Both the position numbers and the translations under genes were made by a program. From Oscillospiraceae bacterium (lineage in GTDB: Bacteria > Bacillota > Clostridia > Oscillospirales > Oscillospiraceae): DNA of 60,517 nt. The notes below the pieces were generated by a model. The model saw only the letters and a program-made list of their open reading frames with translations. It was not told the DNA's origin and did no database searches. Shown piece after piece: positions 24,757 to 34,355 of the stretch; position 1 is the first letter of the stretch; the number at the start of each line of letters is the position of its first letter. The DNA is taken from contig JAHHSG010000014.1 in NCBI GenBank assembly GCA_020025305.1, forward strand, positions 1-60,517, given 5' to 3'.

Positions 24757-26126
24757 GCCTCTTCCTCCTCTGCCAGCGGCAGGCGCACCGTAAAGACGGA
24801 GCCACCGCCCTCTCGATGTGCCGCTGTCACCGTACCGCTTCGCCGCAGTACCGTGTCTCGCACAATGCTCAGACCCAGACCCGTACCTCCTACGGCACGA
24901 GAACGCATTTTATCCACCCGGTAAAATCGTTCAAAAATATGCTCCAGATCCTCCTCCGGAATGCCTACGCCGTCATCCTCCACCCGGATCTCCACGGTAT
25001 GCTCCTGCACCTCCACAGCCGTGCGGACAAAGCCGCCGGTGTGGCTGTATTTGATGGCATTTTCCATCAGATTATAAAGCACCTGATGGATCTCACCTTC
25101 CGTGGCCCGCACGCAGGCCCGTGTATCCCCAGTACACTGCATCGTGACGTTTTTCTCCTGCGCCACAATCTGCAGCATCCGCTCCACCTGCTCCAGCACC
25201 GGCGACACCGCCACCGTTACGGCTTCTTCCACATTGCCGTTATCCAATCGTGTCAGCTTGAGAAGATCCTCCGTAATGCGGCTGAGCCGCTCCGCCTCTT
25301 GCCCAATATCACTGACAAATTCCCGTACGGTGGCCTCATCCATGTTTTCTGTCTGCAAGATAGAGTCCGTCAAAAGACGAATCCCCGCCAGTGGTGTCTT
25401 TAATTCATGGGAGGCATCGGACACAAAACGGCGCCGCGCGTTCTCCGTGATCTGCAGCCGATCCGTAAGGCTGTTAAATTCCGTGGTGATCTGGGCAATC
25501 TCGTCGTTGCCCTCCACAGCAGCCCGATGGTTATACGCACCCTGCCGCACCTGTTGAATGGCCTGCAAAAGATTACTGATCCGCCGCGTAAGCATGCGGG
25601 AGAGCAGCAAACTCAACACCGCCACCAAAAGGGCAATGACCAGCGAGATCGTTACCAAGTTGGACTGAAAACTTTTAAGCAATTCCGCCTGCGCCGTGTC
25701 GTATTCATAAGCGTAGACAGCCCCCACCGTTTGGTTATGGTAAACCACCGGAGAGGCACCGCGACTGAGAAACGCTGCCCCGTCGTAGACGCAGTAAAAC
25801 ACGTCGTAGCCTTGCAGTGCCTGCACGATTTCCGTGTAAAAGGCGTAGAGACCTTGTGCATTTTCCGTTTCACGGGAATCATAGAGCACCCGCCCGGCGG
25901 TATCCGTGACAAGAATACGGCTCACACCGGTCTCCTCCACCACGGACATGGCCTGTCCTACATTCTCCTCTGTCAGTTCCTCCAGGCCGGAGAGGGCCGA
26001 CTCGATCATCTTCACGCTACTGTCCATCGCCTTCTCCTTCGTGGTAAAGACCATGTCCTGCGACACCAGCAGCGGATACGTATTGAGCAAAATCAGCACA
26101 GCGGCGATGATGAGGATGAAACTCAT
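24753..26126 (-). CDS. Sensor histidine kinase (PhoR/WalK-like)
   Basis: At least 457 residues: a first transmembrane helix at the N-terminus (MSFILIIAAVLILLNTYPLL), an extracytoplasmic sensor of about 140 residues, a second helix (about 163-183) and a HAMP linker. The dimerisation domain has the phospho-acceptor histidine in SDASHELKTPLAG, and the ATPase domain has N-box NLMENAIKYS and GVGIPEEDLEHIF. The start is uncertain: this ATG has no ribosome site. The frame stays open upstream, where SLQFKFS-like residues would fit a true N-terminus. Confidence 0.9.
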   Translation of the reverse strand: MSFILIIAAVLILLNTYPLLVSQDMVFTTKEKAMDSSVKMIESALSGLEELTEENVGQAMSVVEETGVSRILVTDTAGRVLYDSRETENAQGLYAFYTEIVQALQGYDVFYCVYDGAAFLSRGASPVVYHNQTVGAVYAYEYDTAQAELLKSFQSNLVTISLVIALLVAVLSLLLSRMLTRRISNLLQAIQQVRQGAYNHRAAVEGNDEIAQITTEFNSLTDRLQITENARRRFVSDASHELKTPLAGIRLLTDSILQTENMDEATVREFVSDIGQEAERLSRITEDLLKLTRLDNGNVEEAVTVAVSPVLEQVERMLQIVAQEKNVTMQCTGDTRACVRATEGEIHQVLYNLMENAIKYSHTGGFVRTAVEVQEHTVEIRVEDDGVGIPEEDLEHIFERFYRVDKMRSRAVGGTGLGLSIVRDTVLRRSGTVTAAHREGGGSVFTVRLPLAEEEEA

Positions 26127-26133
26127 GCTGAAT

Positions 26134-26829
26134 TTAAATTGTAGGCTGGCTCTCCCCTTTGAAATAGTAACCCACTCCCCATTTTGTCATAATAAACTCC
26201 GGCTCGGCCGGCTTTTTTTCCAGCTTCTCCCGCAGGCGGCGGATGTGGACATCCACCGTACGGTAGTCCCCGGCATAAGAATAGCCCCACACCAGATTCA
26301 TCAACGCTTCCCGACTGTAGACACGGCGTGGATTCTTCATCAAAAGTTCTATCAAGTCATATTCCTTAGCCGTCAAATCGATGATGACACCGTCTCGAAT
26401 GGCCACGCGCTGCTCCGTATCCAGCGCCAAATCTCCGCCGGTCAGCAGCGTGCGCTGTCTCGTTGGTACAGCATTACTGCGCTTCAAAAGCGCTCGGACG
26501 CGGGCTTTCAGTTCCAGAATATTGAAGGGCTTGGTCACATAGTCATCGGCACCACAGGCAAAGCCCATCAACTTATCCGCATCCTCGCTGCGAGCAGTGA
26601 GCATGATCACCGGCACATCGGAAAACTCCCGGATCTTCATACACGCATCACTGCCGGACATCACCGGCATCATCCAGTCGAGAATGATCAGGTCGAAATC
26701 CTCATGGCGGGCCAGCTCCACCGCGGCCTCACCATCGTAGGCCGTCTGCACCTGATACCCCTCGTTCTCCAAATTAAATTTAATTCCCTTGACCAGCAGC
26801 TGCTCGTCATCCACCACTAAAATTTTCAT
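26134..26829 (-). CDS. OmpR/PhoB-family response regulator
   Basis: Protein of 231 residues. The receiver domain has acidic residues DDE (7-9), phospho-acceptor D51 in LIILDWMMPVMSG, and the conserved lysine in YVTKPFNILELKARV. The winged-helix DNA-binding domain follows, with LTAKEYDLIELLMKNPRRVY and VDVHIRRLREKLE. It is cotranscribed with the kinase. The target genes are unknown; the adjacent dacF-like and GerMN genes are candidates for an envelope regulon. Confidence 0.94.
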   Translation of the reverse strand: MKILVVDDEQLLVKGIKFNLENEGYQVQTAYDGEAAVELARHEDFDLIILDWMMPVMSGSDACMKIREFSDVPVIMLTARSEDADKLMGFACGADDYVTKPFNILELKARVRALLKRSNAVPTRQRTLLTGGDLALDTEQRVAIRDGVIIDLTAKEYDLIELLMKNPRRVYSREALMNLVWGYSYAGDYRTVDVHIRRLREKLEKKPAEPEFIMTKWGVGYYFKGESQPTI

Positions 26830-27203
26830 TCTTCCTCCTCAATGACCACTTGAGCGCGGAACCCCTCCAGCTTAGCCGGCCCGATTCCCTTTACCTCCAG
26901 CAGTTCCTCCACTGAGCGATATGGTCCCACGCTCTCACGCCGCTCAATTATCCTTTCAGCCAGCACCTCACCGATGCCGTGCAGCGTCTGCAGTTCCTGG
27001 GCATCAGCGGTATTGATATTGATCCGATGTATCTCCATCTTCCATGTGGATGCCCGCTCCGTCTCTACCGTATAGCCGCCGTCCACACTGCTCCTCCCGC
27101 TGGCTCCACCACGGTAAAACCCGGTCAGTACCATCAGCAGGAACAGTATCGTAAAGAGCAGAATAAATTTTTCCGTTTTTGTAATTTTTCTCTTTTTCTC
27201 CAC
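26826..27203 (-). CDS. ComEA-like helix-hairpin-helix membrane protein
   Basis: Protein of 125 residues with an N-terminal transmembrane helix (about 12-28), a short linker, and a tandem helix-hairpin-helix domain (INTADAQELQTLHGIGEVLA, then SVEELLEVKGIGPAKLEGF) like the DNA-binding part of ComEA. ComEA binds incoming DNA in competence. No other competence gene is nearby, and it lacks the longer SLBB part. Its stop overlaps the response regulator ATG. Confidence 0.88.
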   Translation of the reverse strand: MEKKRKITKTEKFILLFTILFLLMVLTGFYRGGASGRSSVDGGYTVETERASTWKMEIHRININTADAQELQTLHGIGEVLAERIIERRESVGPYRSVEELLEVKGIGPAKLEGFRAQVVIEEEE

Positions 27204-27310
27204 GGTTGACTACCTCTTATTTTTTGATATAATATGGAGATAGATGACTTACTCGGCGGCTTTTGATGCCGTTAATATTTGTATTATACCATAATTGGAG
27301 AAAAAGCACT

Positions 27311-28660
27311 ATGAAAATTCGCCGTATTGTATCTCTTTTTTTATTATCCATCCTGATGACGGGGCTTTTGCTCACACCGCAGGCCGCGGCACTGGAAGCC
27401 ATTGATACCAAAGCTACCGCTGCACTGCTGGTGGATTTAGACGGCGATATGGTTCTCTACGCTAAAAATGAAACACAAAAGAGATTTCCTGCCAGCATCA
27501 CCAAGGTGATGACCGCACTGTTGGTTTTGGAGGCCGTAGACGAAGGAAAGCTGTCTCTCACGCAGGAAATCACCGCCAAAGAGAGTGCCTTTAAGGGCCT
27601 GGACCCTGACGGCAGCAGTGCCGGTATTGAGCCGGGGGAAACCATGTCCGTAGAAAATCTCCTCTATTGCATGCTGCTGGTGTCAGCCAATGAGACATGT
27701 CATATTCTGGCTGAAGCCGTGGACGGCGATGTCCCCACCTTTGTAGAACATATGAACCGCCGTGCCCAAGAGTTGGGCTGTACAAATACCCACTTCGTCA
27801 ACCCCAGCGGTCTTCACAACCCCGACCATTACACCACCGCATGGGATATTTTCCTCATTGCACGGGAAGCCATGAAGAACGAAACCTTTATGAAGCTCTG
27901 CAACACCGTCGCCTATGAGGTACCCGCCACCAACAAGTCAGAGCCGCGAGAGCTGCACACCACCAACTCCCTCATCTCTAACTGGCGCATCCTTGGCTAT
28001 CTATATGACGGCGCCTCCGGCATCAAGACCGGCACTACCGAGGAGGCAGGTCACTGCCTTGTCTCCTCCGCTTCCCGCAACGGCCGCACGCTGATATGCG
28101 TGGTATTGGGCTGCAAGGGTAACGATAACACGATAGAAAGTTTTTCCGAGACTGCACGGCTCTACGACTATGGCTTCAACAATTTCAGTACCCAAACCGT
28201 TTTGGAGAAAAACGAAATGATTCAGGAAGTACCGGTGGCTCTTTCCAAGGAGAGCAGCGCCGTGGTCGTGCACCCGGCTCACGATGCCACCGCTATTCTG
28301 CCCAACGATGTCAAGCCGGAGGATCTTACCCGCACCGTAACTTTGAACGCTGAGACAGCTCTGGCCCCCATTGCGGCCGGTGATGTACTGGGAAAGATTA
28401 CCCTCTCCTACAACGATCGGGAGTGCGCCACGGTGGATCTTCTGGCGCAGTACGATGTTTCCGCCTCCCGGTTCCTGACCGTCAAGTATCAGATCCTTCA
28501 GTTCTTCCATAAAACCCTGGTGCAAGTCATCCTTGTCCTTCTGGTGCTCTTGGCCGCTGGTATCTTCGTTTGGATCAAATTCTTCCGTCCAAATCGCCGC
28601 TACGGCGCTCGCCGTCCCCAATATAAGGGCCACCGCTCCTACCGCGGCCGCCGCAGATAA
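27311..28660 (+). CDS. D-alanyl-D-alanine carboxypeptidase (DacF-like, PBP5 family)
   Basis: Trims pentapeptide side chains of peptidoglycan. The 449 residues have a signal peptide (about 1-27), the serine-peptidase S11 motifs SITK (S62), SAN (125-127) and KTG (239-241), a C-terminal beta domain, and a final membrane helix (about 411-432) followed by a strongly basic tail rich in Arg. The ATG at 27311 has a GGAG site. It diverges from the kinase operon, and the 107-nt spacer holds both leaders. Confidence 0.93.
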   Translation: MKIRRIVSLFLLSILMTGLLLTPQAAALEAIDTKATAALLVDLDGDMVLYAKNETQKRFPASITKVMTALLVLEAVDEGKLSLTQEITAKESAFKGLDPDGSSAGIEPGETMSVENLLYCMLLVSANETCHILAEAVDGDVPTFVEHMNRRAQELGCTNTHFVNPSGLHNPDHYTTAWDIFLIAREAMKNETFMKLCNTVAYEVPATNKSEPRELHTTNSLISNWRILGYLYDGASGIKTGTTEEAGHCLVSSASRNGRTLICVVLGCKGNDNTIESFSETARLYDYGFNNFSTQTVLEKNEMIQEVPVALSKESSAVVVHPAHDATAILPNDVKPEDLTRTVTLNAETALAPIAAGDVLGKITLSYNDRECATVDLLAQYDVSASRFLTVKYQILQFFHKTLVQVILVLLVLLAAGIFVWIKFFRPNRRYGARRPQYKGHRSYRGRRR

Positions 28661-28667
28661 CAATCGA

Positions 28668-28700
28668 TAAAAGCAGGCGCAGAAGCTGCGCCTGCTTTTT
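28668..28700 (+). terminator. Terminator of the carboxypeptidase gene
   Basis: Stem AAGCAGGCGCAG/CTGCGCCTGCTT with a 3-nt loop and a T-run, just past the stop. Confidence 0.85.
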
Positions 28701-28720
28701 CCATAGGAGGTATATATTTC

Positions 28721-29392
28721 ATGGACACCCCGACTATTTTATATGAGGATGCTTATCTGGTTCTTTGCTGCAAGCCGGCAGGCTACCTCTCCGAGGATGA
28801 CGGCTCGGTCAAGTGTATGCCACGCTGGCTGCGTGAACACTATCAGAGCATCGGGAAGCCGGACTACATTGCCACCGTGCATCGTTTGGATCGTGTCACC
28901 GGCGGCATCATGGCCTTTTCCCGCCGGCAATCCACCACCGGAAAGTTGATGGCTGCCGTAACCGAGAAGCGAATTGCTAAAGAGTATCTGGCTGTGCTCC
29001 GCGGACACCCGGAAAAGTCCGAGGACACCCTTACCGATCTTCTCTTCCGCGATGCTGCCCACAACAAAAGCTATGTGGTCAAGCGGATGCGCAAGGGTGT
29101 GCGGGAAGCAAAACTCTCCTATCGCACCCTTTCGTCCGCAGAAGGGCTGACGCTGGTGCAGGTCAGCCTCCATACCGGGCGCACGCACCAAATTCGCGTC
29201 CAATTTTCTTCCCGGGGCCTGCCTCTTTTAGGAGACATCCGCTACGGCAGCAAGGACCCCAACTGCTCCACCGCCCTGTGGGCATATCGTCTGGCTTTTC
29301 CCCATCCAGTCACAGGGAAAACCGTGGATGTCACACTGCCGCCGCCCAGACAATATCCATGGACTGCCTTCCCCCTGCCATCGCAGCCATAA
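28721..29392 (+). CDS. RluA-family RNA pseudouridine synthase
   Basis: Converts specific uridines in rRNA or tRNA to pseudouridine. The 223 residues have the catalytic motif VHRLDRVTGGIMAFSR (Asp about residue 52), then EKRIAKEYLAVLRG and HTGRTHQIRVQFSSRGLPLLGD. There is no S4 domain, so it is a short RluA/TruC-like form. AGGAGG precedes the ATG. The target RNA cannot be deduced. Confidence 0.92.
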   Translation: MDTPTILYEDAYLVLCCKPAGYLSEDDGSVKCMPRWLREHYQSIGKPDYIATVHRLDRVTGGIMAFSRRQSTTGKLMAAVTEKRIAKEYLAVLRGHPEKSEDTLTDLLFRDAAHNKSYVVKRMRKGVREAKLSYRTLSSAEGLTLVQVSLHTGRTHQIRVQFSSRGLPLLGDIRYGSKDPNCSTALWAYRLAFPHPVTGKTVDVTLPPPRQYPWTAFPLPSQP

Positions 29393-29557
29393 AGCATACG
29401 AAAACACCCTATATGGTGCTGTATACCTGTCCAGTCAATTTGGCACGGACAAAATGCGCAGGATGCGGCTTGTCCTTAAGCAAGGTGCAATCGTAAACGG
29501 GTTGCGGAAATTCCGTACCTCCAGACCAAGCAAGGCATTCTCTGTCTCCCGATGAAT

Positions 29558-29590
29558 AAAGAGCTGTTCACGCCGTGAACAGCTCTTTTT
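29558..29590. terminator. Bidirectional terminator between pseudouridine synthase and malQ
   Basis: Stem GAGCTGTTCACG/CGTGAACAGCTC with flanking A- and T-runs. It also closes the sugar operon. The spacer 29393-29557 holds no supported gene. Confidence 0.85.
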
Positions 29591-29601
29591 CCATACAAAT
29601 T

Positions 29602-31092
29602 TTATCGGCCATACATCTTGGTCATGGCAGCAATCTTCGCCGCTATCGCTGCATTGGCCTCCCCCGGCAGCAAACGCCATTGCCAATTACCGGAGGCCGT
29701 ACCGGGCGTGTTGACCCGGTGCCCCTGGCCAAGGCCCAGATAGTCCTGCATCTGTGCCACAAAGAGGCGGGATACAGATCCCATACCGCCGCGGATCACA
29801 CCCCAATGGAAGCCCTCTGCCTCATTGAGTCCCAAATACTTTTCGGCATAGGCCACATCTTCCTGATCCGCCTCCACACGCCACAGCGCAACAGGCGGAT
29901 TGTCATGGGTGCCGGTATAGCAAATACAGTTCTCCGTATACACATGAGGGAGATAATTGCTGGGCTCCCGGGAATCAAAGGCAAATTCCAGCACCTTCAT
30001 ACCGGGCAGACCGGAATCCTGCAAAAGCTGCTGCACCTCCGGCGTGGGATAACCCAGATCCTCAGCGATCAGCTCCAGATCGTGGAACCAGCCCTGAAGC
30101 GTACCCACCAGACGCATCCCCGGACCCTTGACCCAGTGTCCGTTCTTGGCGGTCGTTTCGCCATAGGGGACGGCCCAATAGCTCTCCAAGCCGCGGAAGT
30201 GGTCAATGCGGATCACATCAAAGAGCTTCTTCGCCCCGTCAATACGACGGATCCACCAGCCGAATCCGTCTTGTTCCATCCGATCCCAGCGATAAAGAGG
30301 ATTGCCCCACAACTGACCGTCTTCGGTGAAGTAGTCCGGCGGTACACCGGCCACCTCCGTTGGTACATTGTTCTCGTCCAGTTGGAAATTCTCTGGCTCA
30401 GCCCACACATCGGCGCTGTCCAGTGCCACATAGATAGGCAGATCTCCAATGATATGGATCCCCAGACTGTGGATATAACTCTTGAGCTGCTCCCACTGCC
30501 TGAAAAAGAGAAACTGGAGATAGATAAACAGCTCCACATCCTCCCGGAGCATGGTGCGGTACTTCTCCAGCGCCGCCTGACTCTTACGCAGGCGGATCTC
30601 GTCATCCTCCCACTCCGTCCATGCCTTCATCCCAAAATGGCACTTGCAGGCCATGAAAAGTGCGTAGTCCGGAAGCCAGCGGCGGTTCTCCGCCACAAAG
30701 GCATCTACTGCTGCACGATCCCGCTGCCAGCCGCGGTTCTTGGCCTTTTTGAGTGCCGTAAAACGGCTGTTGTAAATTGAGCCATAATCCACATAGCGGG
30801 GATCACTGCCCCAGCGGCAGATTTCCTCCACCTCTTCTTTCAGCAAAAGACCGTCCTCCACCAGGAAATCCAGGTCGATGAAGTAGGGATTTCCAGCATA
30901 GGTGGAAAAACTCTGGTAAGGGGAATCTCCGTAGCTGGTCGGGCCCAGCGGCAGCAGCTGCCAGTACTTCTGGCCCGCTGCGTGGAGGAAGTCGGCAAAG
31001 TCATAGGCGGCCTTGCCCAAAGTGCCGATCCCATAAGGGGACGGCAGGGAAAAAATCGGCATCAGAATACCGCTGCTGCGTTGTATACTCAT
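29602..31092 (-). CDS. malQ: 4-alpha-glucanotransferase (amylomaltase)
   Basis: Transfers alpha-1,4-glucan segments in maltodextrin use (GH77). The 496 residues begin RSSGILMPIFSLPSPYGIGTLG, with GDLPIYVALDSADVWAEPE, the catalytic-region blocks RIDHFRGLESYWAVPYGE and IAEDLGYPTPEVQQLL, and YTGTHDNPP. The ATG at 31092 has GGAG 6 nt upstream. It is the last gene of the LacI-binding protein-permease operon, which supports a maltodextrin substrate for the transporter. Confidence 0.96.
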   Translation of the reverse strand: MSIQRSSGILMPIFSLPSPYGIGTLGKAAYDFADFLHAAGQKYWQLLPLGPTSYGDSPYQSFSTYAGNPYFIDLDFLVEDGLLLKEEVEEICRWGSDPRYVDYGSIYNSRFTALKKAKNRGWQRDRAAVDAFVAENRRWLPDYALFMACKCHFGMKAWTEWEDDEIRLRKSQAALEKYRTMLREDVELFIYLQFLFFRQWEQLKSYIHSLGIHIIGDLPIYVALDSADVWAEPENFQLDENNVPTEVAGVPPDYFTEDGQLWGNPLYRWDRMEQDGFGWWIRRIDGAKKLFDVIRIDHFRGLESYWAVPYGETTAKNGHWVKGPGMRLVGTLQGWFHDLELIAEDLGYPTPEVQQLLQDSGLPGMKVLEFAFDSREPSNYLPHVYTENCICYTGTHDNPPVALWRVEADQEDVAYAEKYLGLNEAEGFHWGVIRGGMGSVSRLFVAQMQDYLGLGQGHRVNTPGTASGNWQWRLLPGEANAAIAAKIAAMTKMYGR

Positions 31093-31123
31093 GTTACTCT
31101 CCAAATCATCTTAGATCTTGGTT

Positions 31124-31966
31124 TTACCCTTTGACCGCGCCGGCGGCCACACCTTTAATAATGTGCTTTTGGCACAGAAGATAGAACACTATCACCGGGA
31201 TTATGCTCAGAAGGATCAGCGCCATGGTGGCGCCCAGATCCACAGCACCATAGCTGCCCTTCAGATACTGAATGTGAATGGGGATGGTCATATACTTGGT
31301 ACGATCCAGCACCAGATAGGGCAGCAGATAGTCGTTCCAAACCCACATGATCTCCAAAATCCCCACACTGATGAGCGTCGGCTTGAGCATAGGCACCACC
31401 ACGGAGAAAAAGGTGCGGAACGGCCCGCAGCCATCAATCACGGCAGCCTCTTCAATCTCCAGCGGAATACTCTTTACAAAGCCCACGAACATGAAAACCG
31501 CCAGTCCTGCGCCGAAGCCCAGATAGATGACCGGAATGGTCCATGGCGTGTCAAGCCCCAGCGTGTCCGCCGTCTTGGACAGGGTAAACATCACCATCTG
31601 GAAGGGCACCACCATGGAAAAGACGCACAGAAGATACGTCAGACGGCAAAAACGGCTGTCCACACGGGAGATATACCACGCCGCCATCGATGTGAAGATC
31701 AGGATCAGCGCCGTGGAAAGCACCGTGATCAGCAGACTGTAGAAGGCAGATTTCCAGAAGGAACCGCCCAGTGTCACACCGGTAATGAAGTTCTGCCACC
31801 CCGCAAAGCTCTCCGCCGTCGGCAGGGCAAAGGTCTCCGTTTTAACAAAGGTGTTGATCTTGAAGGAGTTGAGCACCACCATCACCACTGGCAGCACATA
31901 GATCACAGAGACAATAGCCAGCACAATGCTCAGCAGGGTGCGTCCCCAACGCTTTTTTGTTTTCAT
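31124..31966 (-). CDS. Carbohydrate ABC transporter permease (MalG-like)
   Basis: Six-helix inner membrane subunit, 280 residues. The family's cytoplasmic EAA loop is seen as EEAAVIDGCGPFRTFFSVVV. The ATG at 31966 overlaps the previous stop (TGATG); a GTG one codon earlier has equally good spacing to AAGGAGG. It pairs with the MalF-like permease. No ATPase gene is in the operon, so a shared MsmX-type ATPase encoded elsewhere is likely. Confidence 0.92.
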   Translation of the reverse strand: MKTKKRWGRTLLSIVLAIVSVIYVLPVVMVVLNSFKINTFVKTETFALPTAESFAGWQNFITGVTLGGSFWKSAFYSLLITVLSTALILIFTSMAAWYISRVDSRFCRLTYLLCVFSMVVPFQMVMFTLSKTADTLGLDTPWTIPVIYLGFGAGLAVFMFVGFVKSIPLEIEEAAVIDGCGPFRTFFSVVVPMLKPTLISVGILEIMWVWNDYLLPYLVLDRTKYMTIPIHIQYLKGSYGAVDLGATMALILLSIIPVIVFYLLCQKHIIKGVAAGAVKG

Positions 31967-32880
31967 CACTGCTGTACCTCCTTTTTACGGGTCGCCGTCA
32001 GCTGAATGAGACCCAGCGCCGTCACCAGCACGAAGAAAAGCACTGCCTTGGCCTGCGCTGTGCCGCGGGAGTTGACGCTTTGACCGTAGAAGGTATTGTA
32101 GATGTTCAGTGCCAGCATTTCCGTCGTTTTGATGGAACTGCCGTCAGGCTGGATTACAAAGGGCTGCCCGGCCGTCAGGGCCAGGTTCTGGTCAAACAGC
32201 TTAAATCCGTTGGTCAACGAAAGGAACGTGCAGATGGTAATGGAGGGCATCACATTGGGGATGGTAACACGCCACAATGTCTGCCAGCGGTTAGCACCGT
32301 CGATCCGTGCCGCCTCCAGCATATCCTCCGGCACCGCCTGCAAACCCGCAATATAGATGATCATCATATAGCCGATCTGCTGCCAGCACATCAACACCAC
32401 AAGACCCCAGAAGCCATAGCGGCTCTCCAGCAAAATAGAGGTATTAAAGTGGCTGAGGATGCCGTCAAAAATCATGGACCAGATATACCCCAGAACAATA
32501 CCGCCGATCAGATTCGGCATAAAAAAGACGGTACGGAAAAGGTTGGAACCCTTGATCTTCTGGGTGAGGGCATAGGCCACGGCAAAAGCCAGCACATTGA
32601 TCAATACCAGCGACACCACCGCATAGAGGGCAGTATACCAAAAGGCATGCATGAAACTGGCATCGTGCAATGCCTTTACATAGTTGTCAAGACCGATAAA
32701 CTGCGCATCACTGGTGGTACGGAACTTACAAAAGGACAGGTAGAGGCCCTTCAAAAACGGATAGACGAATCCAATTAGGAAAGCGGCCACCATGGGGCCA
32801 ATAAACACCGGGGCCCAGCGGCGGATGGGACGACGGACCAGACGACTGTTGACAGCTGCCGGATCTCTGTGTTTGCTCAT
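31966..32880 (-). CDS. Carbohydrate ABC transporter permease (MalF-like)
   Basis: Six-helix membrane subunit of 304 residues with the EAA loop EDMLEAARIDGANRWQTLWR. It has the N-terminal first helix MVAAFLIGFVYPFLKGLYLS. Together with the next gene it forms the translocation pore for the sugar delivered by the binding lipoprotein encoded just upstream. Confidence 0.92.
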   Translation of the reverse strand: MSKHRDPAAVNSRLVRRPIRRWAPVFIGPMVAAFLIGFVYPFLKGLYLSFCKFRTTSDAQFIGLDNYVKALHDASFMHAFWYTALYAVVSLVLINVLAFAVAYALTQKIKGSNLFRTVFFMPNLIGGIVLGYIWSMIFDGILSHFNTSILLESRYGFWGLVVLMCWQQIGYMMIIYIAGLQAVPEDMLEAARIDGANRWQTLWRVTIPNVMPSITICTFLSLTNGFKLFDQNLALTAGQPFVIQPDGSSIKTTEMLALNIYNTFYGQSVNSRGTAQAKAVLFFVLVTALGLIQLTATRKKEVQQ

Positions 32881-32955
32881 ACTGCTTCATCCTCTCTTTT
32901 TACACATATCCCCACGGCATCCGCCTCCTGCGGCGGCAGCCGTGCTATAAAATAA

Positions 32956-32985
32956 GCCGGGGCGAGCGAGTCCACTCGCCCCGGC
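32956..32985 (-). terminator. Strong hairpin between binding protein and permease genes
   Basis: A perfect 11-bp GC-rich stem GCCGGGGCGAG/CTCGCCCCGGC. On the minus strand it is followed by TTATTTTAT, only a weak U-run. It probably acts as a partial terminator or mRNA-stabilising element, so the binding protein is made in excess over the permeases. Confidence 0.65.
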
Positions 32986-33017
32986 GCAGGGTCTAATTGT
33001 GGGGTGGCGCTATTAAC

Positions 33018-34298
33018 TTAGCTGTTGGCAGCGGCGTACTGCGTAGCCCAGCCGTCCACGAAAGCCGTCTTGACAGCTTCCCAGTTGGCATCGGTAGGAT
33101 CAGCGTCGTACTGGTTCATGGCGCTGACCAGACCGGCACGCCATTCGTTGACATTGGGGGTGTAGTTAAACGCCCACGTCATGGTGTAGTTGCCGGCGGC
33201 AGAGTAGTCCAGAGCATCCGCAAAGAATACGTTCTCGGGAGTTTTTGCCTGCTTGTAGGGAATGGGGCCAAACTGCTCGGCCATGACGGTGGTACCCTTC
33301 TCAGAGGTAACCATCCAATACATGAAGTCCAGCGTAGCCTTGATGTCGGCCTCAGAAGCATTGGCGTTGACAGCCCAGCAGTTCTCGGTACCGCAGTTCA
33401 GGCCGGCCTTTTCCTCGCCCTCAACACCGCAATAGAAGGGGATCATGGCCAGATCCTCGGGGTTCATACCGGCATCCACCAGACCGGCATACTCCCAGGA
33501 GCCGTTCTGATAGAACACAGCCTTACCGGCCTTGAACTCGCCGGCAGCGTCAAAACCACCGGTTGCCAGCTTGTCGGGAGTGACAGCGGAGTTGTTGATG
33601 TACAGATCCCACAGGTTTCTGAAGTTGTCCACATAGGTACCCTTGATGGCAGAGGGGCAAGCATCCCACTTGTCATCCACAGACTCATAATACAAAGCGG
33701 CGTTGGCCAGGTGGCCGGTGAAACGCCAGGAGGAGCTGTCATCCATACCGGAGGAGGTAAATGCATCAAAGCCCAATTCACCGGCGCGGCTGTGGATATC
33801 CTCGGCAACCTTTTTCAGGCTCTCAAAGTTGGTGATCTCGCTCAGCTCATGGCCGGCATCCTTCAGCAGCTTGGTATTGACAATGATGCCGAAGCACTCA
33901 TAGCAGTAACCAATGGAGCACAGCTTGCCGTTGGCATCGTACAGGTTGTAATCCTGGGTGCTCAGCTCCTTGGCAACAGCGGTGTCCTTCAGATCGTAGC
34001 AGGTATCGCCCCAAGTGTTCACAGCGGCCTGATTGCCCACCACGAACAGCGTAGGTGCCTTGTCCTTATCCATCTCAGCGGTCAGGGTGCTTTCATACTC
34101 ACCGGAGGCAGCGGTCACAACGCTGACAGGCACACCGGTCTCCTCTGTGTAATCGGCAGCCAACTGCTCCAGAGCCTCTTTCGCCTCCGGCTTGAAATTC
34201 AGCCAGTACACGGAGCCTTTGTCGTCCTTACCGCCGCCGCAGGCCACCAGAGACAGGGCCATGACCAGCGCAAGGATCATTGCAAGAAACTTCTTCAT
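33018..34298 (-). CDS. Sugar ABC transporter substrate-binding lipoprotein
   Basis: Extracellular solute-binding protein, family 1, 426 residues. The lipoprotein signal peptide has the lipobox LVAC (C20). The mature part carries the two-lobe sugar-binding fold, including a KAVFYQNGSWEYAGLVDAGM block and AINANASEAD-like C-lobe features. With malQ in the operon, the ligand is probably a maltodextrin or related alpha-glucan. It follows the regulator gene by about 57 nt. Confidence 0.92.
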   Translation of the reverse strand: MKKFLAMILALVMALSLVACGGGKDDKGSVYWLNFKPEAKEALEQLAADYTEETGVPVSVVTAASGEYESTLTAEMDKDKAPTLFVVGNQAAVNTWGDTCYDLKDTAVAKELSTQDYNLYDANGKLCSIGYCYECFGIIVNTKLLKDAGHELSEITNFESLKKVAEDIHSRAGELGFDAFTSSGMDDSSSWRFTGHLANAALYYESVDDKWDACPSAIKGTYVDNFRNLWDLYINNSAVTPDKLATGGFDAAGEFKAGKAVFYQNGSWEYAGLVDAGMNPEDLAMIPFYCGVEGEEKAGLNCGTENCWAVNANASEADIKATLDFMYWMVTSEKGTTVMAEQFGPIPYKQAKTPENVFFADALDYSAAGNYTMTWAFNYTPNVNEWRAGLVSAMNQYDADPTDANWEAVKTAFVDGWATQYAAANS

Positions 34299-34355
34299 TG
34301 TTACTTCTCCTTTTCATATGATATTTATTTTCAACTCCCCGCAAGGAGCGGAAAA

